Below, one piece after another: positions 45,713 to 47,496 of a stretch of 47,496 nt of DNA (positions within the stretch are counted from its first letter, which is position 1; every line of letters begins with the position of its first letter). The notes under the pieces were generated by a model, which was not told the DNA's origin, did no database searches, and saw nothing but the letters and a program-made list of their open reading frames with translations. The position numbers were made by a program, and so were the translations under genes. Source of the stretch: Methanobacteriota archaeon (GTDB lineage: Archaea > Thermoplasmatota > Poseidoniia > MGIII > CG-Epi1); the NCBI GenBank assembly GCA_014240055.1, contig JAAZXP010000003.1, positions 10,600 to 58,095 on the forward strand, in the 5' to 3' direction.

Positions 45713-46780
45713 ATGTTTGACGCCATAAAGTCTATGCCTGCTAAAGTTTGTTTGAGTCTTTCTTTCCTCATTGGAATAGCATACTCAATAAACTTCATAT
45801 TCTTTTCATCGTGTTCAGTTGTAAACGGTGATGGAGATTGTTTTTCACTAATTCCTAATGGTGCAGATCCCTCTCATGAATCCTACGGAAGAGGTGCGGG
45901 AACTTTGTATGTCGCTGGAGCTCTTATGCTTGGAGCAATTACTGGAAACTTATTAATTCTGAATGAAGGCGCTCGTGGCAAATGGACTATTATGATTCCA
46001 ACTATTGCTGGTTTTACTTCATTGGCAATCGTATTAGCACCACCATTCCAAGGTGGATATGAGGCCGTAAATAATACTCCACTTTTTGCTACAATCGCAG
46101 CTTTAGGATTATACGTAGCCGCATATGTAATGTTGAAAGATGAAGGTGTCGATGAAGGCTTAGCTTTCAATATGGGCATAAAAGTAAACAATGAAGCTAA
46201 ATATGCAATAATAATTTCCTCTGTTATTGGCACACTATACTCAATAAATCATTTCTTTTTCGCAGACGGATATGCGGGTGCTGGAGGTTCAACTCTTATT
46301 CCTGGTTTTGAAGAAGGATCTTATTGGGATGATCCAATTGCTGCAACACCAATCGGTTATCGAGTTTTAGCATCATTCTTTGTTATCTATGTTTCAATGG
46401 GATTAATCTTACTGACCAATGGAGCTAAAGGAAATTGGCCTGCCGCACATGTATTGTTATTTGGAATTACCTTCTTTGCGTTATCAGTTATTATTGGAAA
46501 TATAGCAGTTAACGATCAGATAATACCAGAGGGAGATAATGCTGGAACCTGGGAAGCTGACACAAGCACAAGTGGATCCAATATTGCAGTTAGTGGTTTT
46601 GTTATGTTTTTGAATATCTTTGCATATTATAAAATGAGGGAAGAAGGTGTTGAAGAAGGCATGACTTTCGCAGGTGAAGCTCCTGAAAATAATGATGATT
46701 TCTTTTACAAAATGTATCCGGCAGTAACAGGAGTGTTTCTAGTTCTTCTGTTAATAGCAAATTATGTGACGCAGGTGTAA
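45713..46780 (+). CDS. Multi-pass membrane protein with internal tandem duplication
   Basis: GIAYSINFIFF / GTLYSINHFFF and LNEGARGKW / LTNGAKGNW recur at an offset of about 151 aa. ATG at 45713 (MFDAIK) preferred over GTG at 45704. Confidence 0.8.
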   Translation: MFDAIKSMPAKVCLSLSFLIGIAYSINFIFFSSCSVVNGDGDCFSLIPNGADPSHESYGRGAGTLYVAGALMLGAITGNLLILNEGARGKWTIMIPTIAGFTSLAIVLAPPFQGGYEAVNNTPLFATIAALGLYVAAYVMLKDEGVDEGLAFNMGIKVNNEAKYAIIISSVIGTLYSINHFFFADGYAGAGGSTLIPGFEEGSYWDDPIAATPIGYRVLASFFVIYVSMGLILLTNGAKGNWPAAHVLLFGITFFALSVIIGNIAVNDQIIPEGDNAGTWEADTSTSGSNIAVSGFVMFLNIFAYYKMREEGVEEGMTFAGEAPENNDDFFYKMYPAVTGVFLVLLLIANYVTQV

Positions 46781-46781
46781 A

Positions 46782-47192
46782 ATGGACGCAATCAAACAAT
46801 ACATGAAACCAAAATGGGTGTTGACAGGTGTTGGTATCCTATTCACAATCTTTACGTTGTTGACTTACGCTGAGATTATGAACGCAGCGGAAACGGGATG
46901 GGGTGCTGATAATTACGATGAGAGAGACGTTTTCTACGAGAAAGCGTGGGCAGCTACCTTCTTCCTCGTCGCACTTATTACAATTGTTTCTGGCCAATTT
47001 ATTGAAGGGAGAGCTCAGGCAATTCTTGCAATTACGATTGGAGGTGGCAATATCTTCATTTTCTTACTAACGGTTCTTGCAGCTGGTGATTTGGGGTATG
47101 GTTACACAGATAGTGCTGCTAATTGGGGGCTACCTATGATATGTGCGACTTGTATGTTAGTGTCAGGATTTCTACATTTAGAGGAGGAATAG
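46782..47192 (+). CDS. Small multi-pass membrane protein, MDAIKQYM family
   Basis: 136 aa with about 4 hydrophobic helices; paralogous to the next ORF. Confidence 0.8.
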   Translation: MDAIKQYMKPKWVLTGVGILFTIFTLLTYAEIMNAAETGWGADNYDERDVFYEKAWAATFFLVALITIVSGQFIEGRAQAILAITIGGGNIFIFLLTVLAAGDLGYGYTDSAANWGLPMICATCMLVSGFLHLEEE

Positions 47193-47229
47193 AATGGACG
47201 CAATCAAACAATATATGCAACCAAAATGG
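46782..47229 (+). repeat. Direct repeat at the 5' ends of tandem paralogues (46782-46817 and 47194-47229)
   Basis: atggacgcaatcaaacaata[c/t]atg[a/c]aaccaaaatgg: 34 of 36 nt identical. Confidence 0.85.
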
Positions 47230-47496
47230 TGGTTGATTGTAATAGGAGTTCTCGGATTTATTACAGGCGTAGGAAATTATGCTACAGCTGAAGATTCTGC
47301 TGAAATAGGATGGGGTGATGATTACACGGCCAATGATGTTTTCTATGAAAAAGCATGGGGGCTTAATCAACTTCCTCTCTCTATTGCTGCCCTAGTCTCA
47401 GGATTACTGCTAACTGGAAGGGCACGTTCAATAATGGCAATGACAATTAGTGGAGGTTTTTGGTCTAGTATGGTTGTGTTATATCCTGCAGGAACT
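47194..47496 (+). CDS. Small multi-pass membrane protein, tandem paralogue of the previous gene (partial, runs off right edge)
   Basis: Manual translation: MDAIKQYMQPKWWLIVIGVLGFITGVGNYATAEDSAEIGWGDDYTANDVFYEKAWGLNQLPLSIAALVSGLLLTGRARSIMAMTISGG... Confidence 0.8.
   Translation, partial: MDAIKQYMQPKWWLIVIGVLGFITGVGNYATAEDSAEIGWGDDYTANDVFYEKAWGLNQLPLSIAALVSGLLLTGRARSIMAMTISGGFWSSMVVLYPAGT

Noticed and set aside
1-47496. CRISPR arrays, insertion sequences, prophage or toxin-antitoxin modules
   Set aside because: No regularly spaced repeats, transposase motifs, phage structural genes or recognisable TA pairs seen; the window reads as a stable chromosomal core with some accessory genes.

Overview
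The window looks like a low-GC chromosomal segment of a marine planktonic euryarchaeon (Thermoplasmatota, MGII/MGIII-like). That placement is inferred from gene content; I ran no searches. It holds a complete L3-to-SecY ribosomal protein operon on the minus strand, with RNase P Rpp29, SUI1, an EMC3/DUF106-like membrane protein and archaeal adenylate kinase. Other main features are: an RPA / RPA-associated protein / RadA operon; aIF5B; ValRS; a proton-pump-type proteorhodopsin with the blue-tuning Gln; SSS and OPT transporters; and a thiolase-SDR pair. The best candidates for undescribed biology are: (1) a tightly overlapping operon of three KaiC/RecA-fold paralogues with graded loss of the P-loop, plus an unknown helical protein and an unannotated 56-aa membrane protein, ending tail-to-tail against the rhodopsin; (2) a glycosyltransferase / PIG-L deacetylase / ATP-grasp operon that parallels low-molecular-weight thiol or glycan pathways; (3) an expanding family of repeated four-TM membrane units at the right edge; and (4) several microproteins and non-canonical starts missed by the ORF track. 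I also report structured divergent promoters and a long ribosomal operon leader.
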